This document shows positions 49,053 through 57,862 of a stretch of DNA of 64,000 nt, one piece after another. The notes under the pieces are model-generated. The model searched no databases, was not told the DNA's origin, and was given only the letters and a program-made list of their open reading frames with translations. The DNA comes from Thermohalobaculum sp039026375 (GTDB taxonomy: Bacteria > Pseudomonadota > Alphaproteobacteria > Rhodobacterales > Rhodobacteraceae), in assembly GCA_039026375.1 (NCBI GenBank), contig JBCCML010000022.1, forward strand, positions 1-64,000. Direction: 5' to 3'. The position numbers were made by a program, and so were the translations under genes. The stretch's first letter is position 1; each line of letters begins with the position of its first letter.

Positions 49053-50936
49053 TTAGGCAGCGCGGCGCCCCCCGCGACGCTGAGCACGTCCCTGCGCACG
49101 TGGATCCGTATCGAACAGGCTCGCCAACTGCTCGGTGATGGCACCCGCCAATTGCTCCGCGTCCGTGATCGTTACCGCACGGCTATAATACCGCGTCACG
49201 TCGTGGCCGATCCCAATCGCCACCAGCTCGACCTGCCGGCGCTTTTCAACCATTGCGATCACTTCGCGCAGATGACGCTCCAGATAGTTCGAGGGATTCA
49301 CGCTGAGCGTCGAGTCATCGACCGGCGCACCGTCCGAAATAACCACCAGGATCTTGCGCGCCTCGGGCCGTGGCAGCAAACGGCGGTAGGCCCACTCCAG
49401 CGCCTCGCCGTCGATATTTTCCTTCAACAAGCCCTCGCGCATCATCAGGCCCAGATTGTTCCGGGTCCGACGCATCGGCGCATCGGCCTCTTTGTAGACA
49501 ATGTGGCGCAGATCGTTCAGCCGCCCGGGATTGGCAGGCCGGCCATTGCCCAGCCATTCCTCGCGGCTTTCACCGCCCTTCCACGCCTTTGTGGTGAAGC
49601 CCAGAATCTCAACCTTCACCTGGCAGCGCTCCAGCGTGCGCGCCAGCACATCGGCCGAGATTGCCGCAATAGAAATCGGCCGCCCACGCATCGAGCCGGA
49701 GTTATCGATCAGCAGGCTGACGACCGTGTCGCGGAATTCGGTGTCCTTCTCCATCTTGAAGGACAGCGGCGTTGTCGGGTTGACCACTACACGCGCCAGG
49801 CGCCCGCAATCCAGCATGCCTTCTTCCAGGTCAAACTCCCAAGAGCGGTTCTGCTGCGCCTGCAGACGGCGCTGCAGCTTGTTTGCAAGCCGGCTGACCG
49901 CGCCCTTCAGGGGCTCTAGCTGCTTGTCCAGGTAATCGCGCAGGCGTTCCAGTTCGTGCGGTTCGCTCAGGTCTTCGGCCGAGACGACCTCGTCGAACTT
50001 TTGGGTATAGACCTTATAGTTGGGGTCAGCGTCCGAGACCGGACCAGGCTCCGGGCGCTCGGCAGGCGGCATGGAATCGTCGGCCTCCATGGCCTCCATA
50101 TCGTCCATGTCCTGGTCGCTGTCGTCCATCTGGACTTCCATCTGCTGGCTGTCGTCTTGTTCGCCACGCATGTCGTCGGGCAGGTACTCTTCGTCCTGTT
50201 CGCCTTCGCCGCCGTCGTCCTCGCCTTCGGCTTCCTGCTCGTCCTCCTGCTCGCCTTCGTCTTCCATCTCCTCCTGGTCGTCGCGGTCGGGGTCGTCGCC
50301 CAACTCGTCGCCGTACCCCAGGTCGTCGATCATCTGCCAGGCGAGCTTGGCAAAGGCCTGTTGGTCCTCCAGGCAGTTCTGCATGTCCTCCATGCAATCG
50401 CCCAGCTGACTGTCGAAGAAATCCTGCCACAGGCCCAATAAGTGCTCAGCGCCCTCGGGCAGGTCGCGCCCTGTGGTCATCTTGCGCATCAACAGCGCCG
50501 CCGCCTCGTGCATCGGCGCATCAGTGGTCGCCGCCATGTTCTGGTAACCGGCCTTTTCAGCGACGTTGGCCAGGCGAGCATCCAGGTTGTCGGCAACACC
50601 GGGCATGGCGCGGGCGCCGATGGCCTCGCACCGCGCGGTCTCCAGCGCGTTGAAGATCTGGCGCGCCATCTCGCCAGAGGGCGTGTAGCGCGCGTTGGTA
50701 TCGGTGTTGTGGAAACGTTCGCGCAGCGCATAGGCATCCGCCGTGCCACGGGCCAGCATCACCTCCGTGCGCGTCATCCGGCGCGAGACTTGGGGCAGGC
50801 GCATCCCCGTGTTGGTCTTGCCGGGAGGATCAGCGGAATAGGTAACCTCGATCTCGGCCTCACCAGCGAGCGCACGCGTCGCCTCGGCAAGCGCCTTCTT
50901 GAAGGGATCAGCGGGGTTGTCGATCTTCTGGCTCAT
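49053..50936 (-). CDS. cobT: aerobic cobaltochelatase subunit CobT
   Basis: 627 residues. The CobT N-terminal domain (to about 210) is followed by a very acidic Asp/Glu/Gln-rich linker (about 215-310). The C-terminal VWA-type domain has the MIDAS motif LLIDNSGSMRGRPISIAA and later VISDGAPVDDSTL. With CobS it forms the AAA+/VWA module that drives cobalt insertion by CobN into hydrogenobyrinate a,c-diamide. CobN is not in this window. Confidence 0.95.
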   Translation of the reverse strand: MSQKIDNPADPFKKALAEATRALAGEAEIEVTYSADPPGKTNTGMRLPQVSRRMTRTEVMLARGTADAYALRERFHNTDTNARYTPSGEMARQIFNALETARCEAIGARAMPGVADNLDARLANVAEKAGYQNMAATTDAPMHEAAALLMRKMTTGRDLPEGAEHLLGLWQDFFDSQLGDCMEDMQNCLEDQQAFAKLAWQMIDDLGYGDELGDDPDRDDQEEMEDEGEQEDEQEAEGEDDGGEGEQDEEYLPDDMRGEQDDSQQMEVQMDDSDQDMDDMEAMEADDSMPPAERPEPGPVSDADPNYKVYTQKFDEVVSAEDLSEPHELERLRDYLDKQLEPLKGAVSRLANKLQRRLQAQQNRSWEFDLEEGMLDCGRLARVVVNPTTPLSFKMEKDTEFRDTVVSLLIDNSGSMRGRPISIAAISADVLARTLERCQVKVEILGFTTKAWKGGESREEWLGNGRPANPGRLNDLRHIVYKEADAPMRRTRNNLGLMMREGLLKENIDGEALEWAYRRLLPRPEARKILVVISDGAPVDDSTLSVNPSNYLERHLREVIAMVEKRRQVELVAIGIGHDVTRYYSRAVTITDAEQLAGAITEQLASLFDTDPRAQGRAQRRGGRRAA

Positions 50937-51013
50937 GCGCAGGAGTTAGCGCGACCGGGTCTTCAAAGAAAGTGCTTAACGATAGCGACCAATGAGGGAA
51001 CGTGGTTCAAGCG

Positions 51014-51445
51014 CTAGTCAAGCCCAAGCCAAATTCTACTGCAGCCGAGTTCGTCAGAAACATAAAATTGAGCGCTTTCAGAAAAACTATTGGCACTCAA
51101 ATCGCGAAGCATGGCCATATAGTTCTGCAAGTGAAAAGAGTACTCAGTCTCCCAGCCCGTGTAATCAGGGTCGCGATAGGATTGAAGTATTTCTCTATAC
51201 TCCTGGAGCTGCGCCTCCGCACTCTTGCAACGCCAAGGAAAGCGGTCGCATTGGTAGTCACGGATTGCCTCAATCATCGCCATGCATCTTGGAACCAGAA
51301 CCGGAAACTCATCCAACGGATGCATTTTCGTCTGACGCTGATCGAGTATTTGCTGAACCGGCTCCACACTAAGATCCGCTTCTTGAGACAAAGCGGCGGA
51401 CGACCATACCACAGCCAAGCTGGCAGTTACGATTCTACGAATCAC
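51014..51445 (-). CDS. small exported protein of unknown function, coupled to cobS
   Basis: 143 residues from a GTG at 51445 that overlaps the cobS stop (GTGA). The signal peptide is IRRIVTASLAVVWSSAALSQEA. The mature part has four or more Cys, with CMAMIEAIRDYQCDRFPWRCKSAEAQLQEY and a C-terminal DELGCSRIWLGLD, suggesting disulfides in the periplasm. Composition is more AT-rich than cobS. No family recognised. Confidence 0.7.
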   Translation of the reverse strand: MIRRIVTASLAVVWSSAALSQEADLSVEPVQQILDQRQTKMHPLDEFPVLVPRCMAMIEAIRDYQCDRFPWRCKSAEAQLQEYREILQSYRDPDYTGWETEYSFHLQNYMAMLRDLSANSFSESAQFYVSDELGCSRIWLGLD

Positions 51446-52425
51446 CCCAAGCTCACACTCGCGGCGCTCTCCGGCAGCTCCTCGCCGAAGCACTTCTGGT
51501 AGATCTCGGCCACCGTCTCGCGCTCTAGCTCGTCGCATTTGTTCAGGAACGTCACGCGGAAGGCGAAGCCCACGTCGCCACCGAAGATCTCGGCGTTCTG
51601 GGCCCAGGTGATGACCGTCCGCGGGCTCATGACGGTCGAGACATCGCCGTTCATAAACGCCGAACGGGTCAGGTCCGCGACTGTCACCATCTGGCCGATG
51701 GTCTTCTCGCGGCCGACATATTCCGGACACTTGGCCAGGACGATATTCGCCTCGTCGTCATGCGGCAGGTAGTTCAGCGTGGTGACGACCGACCAGCGGT
51801 CCATCTGGCCCTGGTTGATCTGCTGGGTCCCATGGTAGAGGCCCGTCGTGTCCCCCAGACCCACCGTGTTGGCCGTCGCGAACAAACGGAACGAGGGGTG
51901 CGGACGGATCACCTGGTTCTGGTCCAGCAACGTCAGCTTGCCGTCCACCTCCAGCACCCGCTGGATCACGAACATCACGTCGGGGCGGCCCGCGTCATAC
52001 TCGTCAAACACAATCGCTGTCGGCGTACGGAGCGCCCAGGGCAGGATCCCCTCCTGGAACTCAGTCACCTGCACGCCGTCCTTCAGTTTGATGGCGTCCT
52101 TCCCGATCAAGTCGATCCGGGAGATGTGGCTATCCAGGTTCACCCGCACGCACTGCCAGTTCAGGCGGCTCGCCACCTGCTCGATGTGCGTGGACTTACC
52201 CGTGCCGTGATAGCCCTGGATCATCACACGGCGGTTGTGCGCAAAACCGGCCAGGATCGCCATGGTCGTGTCACGGTCAAAACGATAGGTGTCGTCGCGC
52301 TCTGGCACACGGTCCGAGCTCTCTGCGAAGCCCTTGACCATCATATCCGTATCGATCCCGAAAACCTCCCGCACGGACAAGTCGACCGTGGGTTGCTCCT
52401 GCGCACTCATGCTGCCATCCGCCAT
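51442..52425 (-). CDS. cobS: aerobic cobaltochelatase subunit CobS
   Basis: 327 residues from the ATG at 52425 (an ATG at 52410 is also possible). The N terminus is SVREVFGIDTDMMVKGFAE. The AAA+ core has Walker A GYHGTGKSTHIEQVA, Walker B IVFDEYDAGRPD, and LFATANTVGLGDTTGLYHGTQQINQGQMDRW (sensor and arginine-finger region). It is the ATPase partner of CobT. The small exported gene (51014-51445) separates cobS from cobT on the same strand. Confidence 0.95.
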   Translation of the reverse strand: MADGSMSAQEQPTVDLSVREVFGIDTDMMVKGFAESSDRVPERDDTYRFDRDTTMAILAGFAHNRRVMIQGYHGTGKSTHIEQVASRLNWQCVRVNLDSHISRIDLIGKDAIKLKDGVQVTEFQEGILPWALRTPTAIVFDEYDAGRPDVMFVIQRVLEVDGKLTLLDQNQVIRPHPSFRLFATANTVGLGDTTGLYHGTQQINQGQMDRWSVVTTLNYLPHDDEANIVLAKCPEYVGREKTIGQMVTVADLTRSAFMNGDVSTVMSPRTVITWAQNAEIFGGDVGFAFRVTFLNKCDELERETVAEIYQKCFGEELPESAASVSLG

Positions 52426-52592
52426 ATTAGCACCCTGTCTTTTCGGGAAAGTCGTCTGGACCATAGAGCGGCGCTTTGCAAGCACAAGGGCCGTCGCGAT
52501 GTCGCTATCACGGATATGCGGAAATCTTTGGTCTGTGGCACGTTGGGTGGTGGCCAATGGCGCGTCACGTGCGCGTTACCCGGCTGGCACAT

Positions 52593-52826
52593 TCACTCAG
52601 GCAGGGCCAGACGGATCGGCCCACGCGCCGTCGATGGGTCCACTTCCATGCCCTTTTGCAGGACGCGCAGCCGCCCAACCGCCGCCATCGCGTAGGCGAC
52701 GTCGCGCACCTCCGGCATTAACGGCCGCCATTCGGTGGCCATCGCCCGCGCGACTTCGGAGGGGCAGATCGTTTTGCCCGGCCCTCTGCGCACCAACAGA
52801 TCAATGATCCTGTCTTCGATGGTCAT
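52593..52826 (-). CDS. DUF3253 domain protein
   Basis: 77 residues. RIIDLLVRRGPGKTICPSEVARAMATEWRPLMPEVRDVAYAMAAVGRLRVLQKG matches the short winged-helix-like DUF3253 family. Function unknown; the fold suggests nucleic-acid or protein binding. It lies upstream of cobS on the same strand but 168 bp away. Confidence 0.85.
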   Translation of the reverse strand: MTIEDRIIDLLVRRGPGKTICPSEVARAMATEWRPLMPEVRDVAYAMAAVGRLRVLQKGMEVDPSTARGPIRLALPE

Positions 52827-52879
52827 CCGATAATTCTAGGGCAGCGCTGGACCCCAGCGAGTCTGCGTAGCATGGTCAT

Positions 52880-53917
52880 ATGATGCTGCGCTTGATCCTA
52901 TTCGTCATCCTCTTGTCGGTGCCCGTCCGGGCAGAGATGCCTGCCGGTCATGACGACCCACGCCTGCAAGCCGCAGTAGAGGCGTGGCTTGACGGTGACG
53001 ACACAGCCCTGCGGACATTCCGCGATATGGCCGGCGAAGGGAACGTGGCCGCACTGATCCTCAGGTCGAGAGCGCGAACACGCCACGCGGAGCAAGCGCC
53101 ATCGCTGCCGCCCATTGACTACTTCTGGTTGGACTTCGCAAAAGACTCGCCGCTGGCTTTGGCGCTTAATCTAAGTTGGGAGGACCTACCAAAGCGCACC
53201 CCGGAAGAAGTGGTCCAAACGTTCCTGGAACTTGGAGAACTTCGCTTGGCAGCCCGTCGGCTGCTGCACGAATCCAATGTTGCGGAGCGGGAGAGCAAAG
53301 AAATCCCGGTGTCGCAAGGGATCATGCAGAAGCTATTGCTGTCCGAACTCGATGCGGTGCAGCGCCTGGTGTTGACCTACGCACTGTTTGACTACCTCGA
53401 AGATCGGACACTTGAGGCAATTATATTGTCCCTCTGTAAGGAAGCCGTCGCCGCGCCCGATCACCTTCTACCGCTTCACGAGCTCTGCGTAAGAATTCGA
53501 TATGGCGAGAGCGAACTCCCGATCCGTAATGTGTTGATCGGAATTCAACCCGAACTGGACCCCTATGGCCACGGGCAGGCAATCGTTGCGAAGTGGCTGT
53601 CCGCACGTACCGATCTTCCCTATGCGCGCCTCTGCGCACGCATCTGCCCGAGAGCTGCTGAGGACTGTGCTTCTGCGATCTTTCGCCAAACTAGCAAGGC
53701 ATTCGGAGTGGCTGAGCTTGGCTCACCGATTGAAACGCTGCTGCCGCAAGAGCAATACATCAGATCGCGGCGCGCCGATCTAAGGCTTTGGGCTAAAACC
53801 ATGCGTAGTCGACAGCTGACGCTGGAATATCAACTCGATAGCGGTTGGGGCGAAGCGCCCAGATGTGTTCTGAGGGCGTTAGATGCCGGTGCCAATCCCT
53901 GGAGGGCGGCAAATTGA
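52880..53917 (+). CDS. exported protein of unknown function
   Basis: 345 residues. Signal peptide MMLRLILFVILLSVPVRAEM. The mature protein is helical (AAVEAWLDGDDTALRTFRDMAGEGNVAALIL resembles Sel1/TPR-like helices) and has several Cys near residues 250-262 (LCARICPRAAEDC). No named family. Its stop overlaps the TTG start of the crotonase gene, so translation is coupled. Confidence 0.72.
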   Translation: MMLRLILFVILLSVPVRAEMPAGHDDPRLQAAVEAWLDGDDTALRTFRDMAGEGNVAALILRSRARTRHAEQAPSLPPIDYFWLDFAKDSPLALALNLSWEDLPKRTPEEVVQTFLELGELRLAARRLLHESNVAERESKEIPVSQGIMQKLLLSELDAVQRLVLTYALFDYLEDRTLEAIILSLCKEAVAAPDHLLPLHELCVRIRYGESELPIRNVLIGIQPELDPYGHGQAIVAKWLSARTDLPYARLCARICPRAAEDCASAIFRQTSKAFGVAELGSPIETLLPQEQYIRSRRADLRLWAKTMRSRQLTLEYQLDSGWGEAPRCVLRALDAGANPWRAAN

Positions 53918-54699
53918 GAAGCTATGAAGCGATCACCGTGGAGCGGGGTGCGCAAGGTGTGGCGACGTTGACCCTCAACCTGCCCGACAAGCACAACGCT
54001 TTGGCGCCCCGGATGATCGCAGAATTGCACGATGCGGCGCGGGCATTGGCAGATGACAGCGCTGTGCGTGCCGTTGTCCTGACCGGCGCGGGGAAAAGCT
54101 TCTGCGCCGGTGGTGACCTGGGCTGGATGAAGGGACAGTTCCAGGCTTGCCGCGCTGACCGGATTGCAGAGGCGCGCAAGCTGGCAGACATGCTGGGGGT
54201 ACTCAATGAGCTGCCGAAACCCCTGATCGGGCGGATCAATGGTCAAGCCTATGGGGGCGGCATGGGAATGATCTCAGTCTGTGATATCGCCATCGCCGTC
54301 GATACCGCGCGATTTGGCTTCACCGAAGCACGGCTTGGCCTGATCCCTGCCACGATCTCTCCCTACGTGCTGGCGCGCATGGGCGAAGGCATGGCTCGAC
54401 GCGTCTTCCACTCGGCCCGGTTATTCGGCGCCGAAGAAGCGCGTGATCTGGGGCTGATCGCCCGGGTCGTGTCGCCCGCCGAATTGGATCATGCCGTTGC
54501 CGATGAGGTCGCCCCCTTCCTGAAGGCCGCCCCCGCCGCCGTGGCGGCATCCAAGGCCCTGGCGCGCAGCCTCGGCCCAAAGCTCGACCCCGAGACCATC
54601 GAGCGGACCATCGAAGCGCTTGCCGACAGTTGGGAGACACCGGAAGCGCAGGAAGGGATCGCTGCCTTCTTCGACAAACGCAAACCAAGCTGGGGGTAG
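53914..54699 (+). CDS. enoyl-CoA hydratase/isomerase family protein (methylglutaconyl-CoA hydratase-like)
   Basis: 261 residues from a TTG at 53914 behind GGAGGG. Crotonase motifs: DKHNALAPRMIAEL, TGAGKSFCAGGDLGWM (oxyanion hole), NGQAYGGGMGMISVCDIAIA, and FGFTEARLGLIPATISPYV. The last segment matches LiuC-type 3-methylglutaconyl-CoA hydratases of leucine breakdown. Other liu genes are not adjacent, so the substrate stays open. Confidence 0.85.
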   Translation: MRSYEAITVERGAQGVATLTLNLPDKHNALAPRMIAELHDAARALADDSAVRAVVLTGAGKSFCAGGDLGWMKGQFQACRADRIAEARKLADMLGVLNELPKPLIGRINGQAYGGGMGMISVCDIAIAVDTARFGFTEARLGLIPATISPYVLARMGEGMARRVFHSARLFGAEEARDLGLIARVVSPAELDHAVADEVAPFLKAAPAAVAASKALARSLGPKLDPETIERTIEALADSWETPEAQEGIAAFFDKRKPSWG

Positions 54700-54708
54700 G
54701 GAGACGCC

Positions 54709-55455
54709 GTGACAAAGCCGCCGACAAAGAAGGTCTCCAAGGCCACACTGAAGAAGCTGGCGCAGGTAACAACGCCAACGATCACCTACCAATTGATGCG
54801 CTATCGCGGTCTGCCCAATACCGGTCTGCGCGGCGTCTTTCCGCTAGACCGCGAGCTGCCGCCCTTTGCCGGGCCCGCTTTCACGTTGCGCTACGCGCCA
54901 CTGCGGGAGGATCTTTTTGACCAGCAGCTCATGGACCACCGGCACAATCTGATGACTCCAGCAATTGAGGCCGCACCCGAAGGATCGGTCTTTCTGATGG
55001 AGGCTGGCGGCAACCAGGATGCCGGGCTGCTGGGCGGCAACATCGTGATGCGACTGAAAGTACGGGGACTGGTGGCCGCCGTCACAGACGGCGCCATGCG
55101 GGACATACCTGAGATCGAGGCGTTAGGCTGGCCTGTATGCTGCTCCGCAGTCGCGGCACCCGCCTCCATGGCCCGGCTGATGCTGGTCGATGTGGGCGGG
55201 CCAGTCACCGTTGGTGGCGTACCGGTCTTTCCCGGCGACGTCATCGTGGGCGACAGCGAAGGCGTGGTGGCGGTGCCCCAGCACCTCGCAGCCGACGTGG
55301 CTGAGGCAGGGGCCGCACAGGACCAGTTAGAGGGTTGGGTCCATCGACGCCTGGCCGAGGGTCACCCGATCAAGGGCCTCTACCCGCCGGATGAGAAATC
55401 CCAGAAGGCTTATCAGGCGTGGCTGGATCGCGGTGCCCCAGAAGGCGAGACGTAA
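54709..55455 (+). CDS. RraA-family protein (HMG/CHA aldolase-like)
   Basis: 248 residues from a GTG at 54709. DGAMRDIPEIEALGWPVCCSAVAAPASMAR carries the conserved Arg-Asp of the 4-hydroxy-4-methyl-2-oxoglutarate aldolase/RraA fold, followed by VTVGGVPVFPGDVIVGDSEGVVAVP. It is longer than the RNase E inhibitor RraA, which favours an aldolase or decarboxylase role on oxo-acids. It lies 9 nt after the crotonase gene. Confidence 0.85.
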   Translation: MTKPPTKKVSKATLKKLAQVTTPTITYQLMRYRGLPNTGLRGVFPLDRELPPFAGPAFTLRYAPLREDLFDQQLMDHRHNLMTPAIEAAPEGSVFLMEAGGNQDAGLLGGNIVMRLKVRGLVAAVTDGAMRDIPEIEALGWPVCCSAVAAPASMARLMLVDVGGPVTVGGVPVFPGDVIVGDSEGVVAVPQHLAADVAEAGAAQDQLEGWVHRRLAEGHPIKGLYPPDEKSQKAYQAWLDRGAPEGET

Positions 55456-55509
55456 CGCCGCCGACGCGTTCCCAATCAAGGCCAAGACCAAACCTCACCT
55501 TCCGTCAAG

Positions 55510-55574
55510 CCCACCCACCCACGCGCCGGCGGAACGGTTCTTGGTGCCGAACCGCCGGCGCGTGGGTGGGTGGG
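55510..55574. repeat. large perfect inverted repeat (23-bp arms) between convergent genes
   Basis: The left arm (55510-55532) begins with three CCCA units and ends with GCGCCGGCGG. The right arm (55552-55574) is its exact reverse complement, ending in GTGGGTGGGTGGG. The 19-nt spacer contains CGGTTC, which can pair with GAACCG at 55549-55554 in an alternative stem. It lies between the convergent RraA-family and SDR genes. It may be a bidirectional terminator or an intergenic palindromic element; there is no T tract. Confidence 0.8.
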
Positions 55575-55629
55575 TTCGCACAAAGGTCGCCCCAGGTGCG
55601 GGATCGGCCTGGGAGCGGGCCGGCGGACC

Positions 55630-56337
55630 CTAAAAACGTTCCACCCAGGGACGCAGTTCGATCTCCCAGGCCCAGCTGGACCGGTCCTGCGCCAGAAAAT
55701 GCCAGTAGCTTCGCGCGATCGCATCGGGACACAGCATCGAGTCCGGGTTGTCCGGTCTGTCCATGCGCCCCTCGCGCTGGGGATTACGGATACCGCCGTC
55801 GATCACGAAATGGCCGACATGGATACCCTTTGGGTGCAACTCACGGGCCAGGCTTTGCGCCAGCCCGCGCAACGCGAACTTTCCCATGGCAAATGTCGAG
55901 GAGTTCGGGAAGCCCTTCACCCCGGCCGAAGCCCCCGTGAACAGAATGGCGCCGTGACCTGCCGGCTGCATGCGCAGCGCCGCCTCGCGCGCAGCGTAGA
56001 GTGCACCCAGTGCCGTGATCTGCACGGCTTTCGTCACAGCCTGTGGGTCCAGTTCGGTAATGCCTCCGCGCACCCGGGCCGATGGATTGTAGACCAAGAC
56101 ATCCGGCATCCGCCCGGCGGCGTCCAGCTCAGCAAACAGCGCAGCGACGGCAGTGTGATCACCGGCGTCACAGCGATGAACACTTGCCCCAGTCTCTGCA
56201 GACAGATCCGCCAGATCGTCTGGGGTCCGAGCTGCCAGGGACACAGTTAACCCGTTCGACGCGAACAAACGCGCCAGGGACGCGCTAAGACCAGATCCCG
56301 CGCCGATGATTAGGGCTTGGCTATAGATTGGGGTCAC
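55630..56337 (-). CDS. short-chain dehydrogenase/reductase family protein
   Basis: 235 residues from a GTG at 56337 with GGGAG 7 nt upstream (an ATG-initiated frame begins at 56355). The cofactor motif is GAGSGLSASLARLFA and NPSAR replaces NAG. The active-site segment STFAMGKFALRGLAQSLARELHPKGIHVGHFVIDG has Phe in place of the YxxxK Tyr, a feature seen in a distinct SDR subgroup. It is divergent from the next SDR gene. Confidence 0.83.
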   Translation of the reverse strand: MTPIYSQALIIGAGSGLSASLARLFASNGLTVSLAARTPDDLADLSAETGASVHRCDAGDHTAVAALFAELDAAGRMPDVLVYNPSARVRGGITELDPQAVTKAVQITALGALYAAREAALRMQPAGHGAILFTGASAGVKGFPNSSTFAMGKFALRGLAQSLARELHPKGIHVGHFVIDGGIRNPQREGRMDRPDNPDSMLCPDAIARSYWHFLAQDRSSWAWEIELRPWVERF

Positions 56338-56406
56338 ATCGCATCTCCCTTGCAAGTCATTGTGACGACGTTACCACGGGCTTCGGGAAAGCGCAGGGAG
56401 TTTGGG

Positions 56407-57081
56407 ATGGCGAAGACGGTTTTGATCGCAGGAGCGAGCCGCGGGATCGGCCTTGAGATGGCGCGCCAGGCGAAGGCCCGGGGCGATCGCGTCATTGCCA
56501 TGGTCCGCAGCGCAAATGTTGCGAGCGCATTGGATGGGATTGCCGACGAGGTGATGGTCGCAGACGTCACCGACGAAGCCTCGTTGGCTCGAGCTGCGGA
56601 CAAGTCAGACACACCCATCGACCTGTTGATCTGCAACGCTGGCGTCTATCGGGGCCGGGGGGGTATCGATGCGCCCGATAGCGGCCTGGAGGCCTGGCAG
56701 GACGTTCTGACAACCAATGTCGCGGGACCGTTCCTAGTGTCTCGCGCATTTTTACCCCGCATCGCGGCAGCCAAAGGCAAGATCGCCGTTGTCTCCTCAA
56801 AAATGGGGTCGTCCGCGCGCTCACCGGGAGGCGCCTACCTCTACCGGGCCTCGAAGGCCGCTGCGACGAACCTGGCCTGCAATCTTGCGGCTGAACTCAA
56901 GCCTCAGGGCGTGGCGGTCGGCGCATACCACCCTGGCTGGGTGCGCACCGAGATGGGCGGGGCGGAGGCCGACCTAACCGTCGAGGAAAGTGCCGCGGGG
57001 CTATTGGCACGATTTGACGCGCTGTCGATGGAGACGAGCGGACTCTTCGAAGACTATGCCGGCGAAGCGATCCCGTTCTGA
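56407..57081 (+). CDS. short-chain dehydrogenase/reductase (C-factor-like)
   Basis: 224 residues from the ATG at 56407 (AGGGAG upstream; the frame is open to 56317). GASRGIGLEMARQAKARG is the cofactor motif, CNAGVY is NAG, and YLYRASKAAATNL contains a complete YxxxK. HPGWVRTEMGGAEADLTVEESAAGL is typical of CsgA-like SDRs. Substrate unknown. Confidence 0.88.
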   Translation: MAKTVLIAGASRGIGLEMARQAKARGDRVIAMVRSANVASALDGIADEVMVADVTDEASLARAADKSDTPIDLLICNAGVYRGRGGIDAPDSGLEAWQDVLTTNVAGPFLVSRAFLPRIAAAKGKIAVVSSKMGSSARSPGGAYLYRASKAAATNLACNLAAELKPQGVAVGAYHPGWVRTEMGGAEADLTVEESAAGLLARFDALSMETSGLFEDYAGEAIPF

Positions 57082-57148
57082 GTGCTGCCCGAGAGGCGCG
57101 TCGTCGAAAGCCTAGATGCCATCTTGTAGGGCAGCCATCCTATTAAGA

Positions 57149-57763
57149 TCACAGGGTGCCTAAGACACCTTCGATGTCGGTGGCGATCTGTTCTGGCGGG
57201 AACCCGTTCCTGAAGACACCTACGGTGCCGACCTCCGGCATGACGAAATACATGTAGGCGGTATGACTCATCAGATAATGCGCCGCCGAACCCGGCATCT
57301 CCTGGCGGCTGAAGTACACCTTGTAGGCATCGGCCGCTGATTTGATCTCGTCTTTCGTTCCGGTCAGCCCCATCATCCGCGGATGCATGCCGTCGACATA
57401 GGAGGCCAAGGCTTCGACGTCATCTCGCTCCGGATCCACGGTGACGAAGACCGGCTGGACCTCGATCCCCCGCTCCTCCAGCAGGATCACGGCGTCGGCC
57501 ATCACCTGGGTGTCGATCGGGCACACGTCCGGGCAGAACGTATAACCGAAGTAGATTAGCGTGGGTCCATCGATCAGGGCGTCCGAAGAAACACGATTGC
57601 CTTCGTGGGTCGTCAGCTCAAACGGCCCGCCAATGGTCGATCCGCTCGCGTTCAGCAGCGCGGGCGATTTGTAGACAGGAGCCGGCAGTGACGCCATGTA
57701 GGCAGCAGCACCAGCGATCACAGTTACAACCATTGCGGCGGCAAAGATGATGGGCCTTTGCAT
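57149..57763 (-). CDS. senC: SCO family copper chaperone (SenC/PrrC)
   Basis: 204 residues. An N-terminal membrane anchor (IIFAAAMVVTVIAGAAAYMASLP) precedes a thioredoxin fold with the copper site FCPDVCP (Cys77, Cys81) and His167 in LMSHTAYMY. It delivers copper to the CuA centre of cytochrome oxidase and modulates RegB/PrrB signalling. It is divergent from regB, as in Rhodobacter; regA, normally after senC, is absent here. Confidence 0.92.
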   Translation of the reverse strand: MQRPIIFAAAMVVTVIAGAAAYMASLPAPVYKSPALLNASGSTIGGPFELTTHEGNRVSSDALIDGPTLIYFGYTFCPDVCPIDTQVMADAVILLEERGIEVQPVFVTVDPERDDVEALASYVDGMHPRMMGLTGTKDEIKSAADAYKVYFSRQEMPGSAAHYLMSHTAYMYFVMPEVGTVGVFRNGFPPEQIATDIEGVLGTL

Positions 57764-57862
57764 GATCCCTCCTTCGGCACCTTGCAGAAAGGCAGGATGG
57801 GCCGAATTTACAAGTCTTGATCACAGGCTTTTCATCGCAGTGGTGGCGCGAGATAAGGCCGC

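Noticed and set aside
51446..51730. N-terminal extension of the small exported protein gene into cobS
   Set aside because: This part is an Arg-rich out-of-frame reading of cobS; the signal peptide begins right after the GTG at 51445.
55436..55633. Short plus-strand frames across the large palindrome
   Set aside because: They only reflect the Pro/Gly-rich translation of the inverted repeat.
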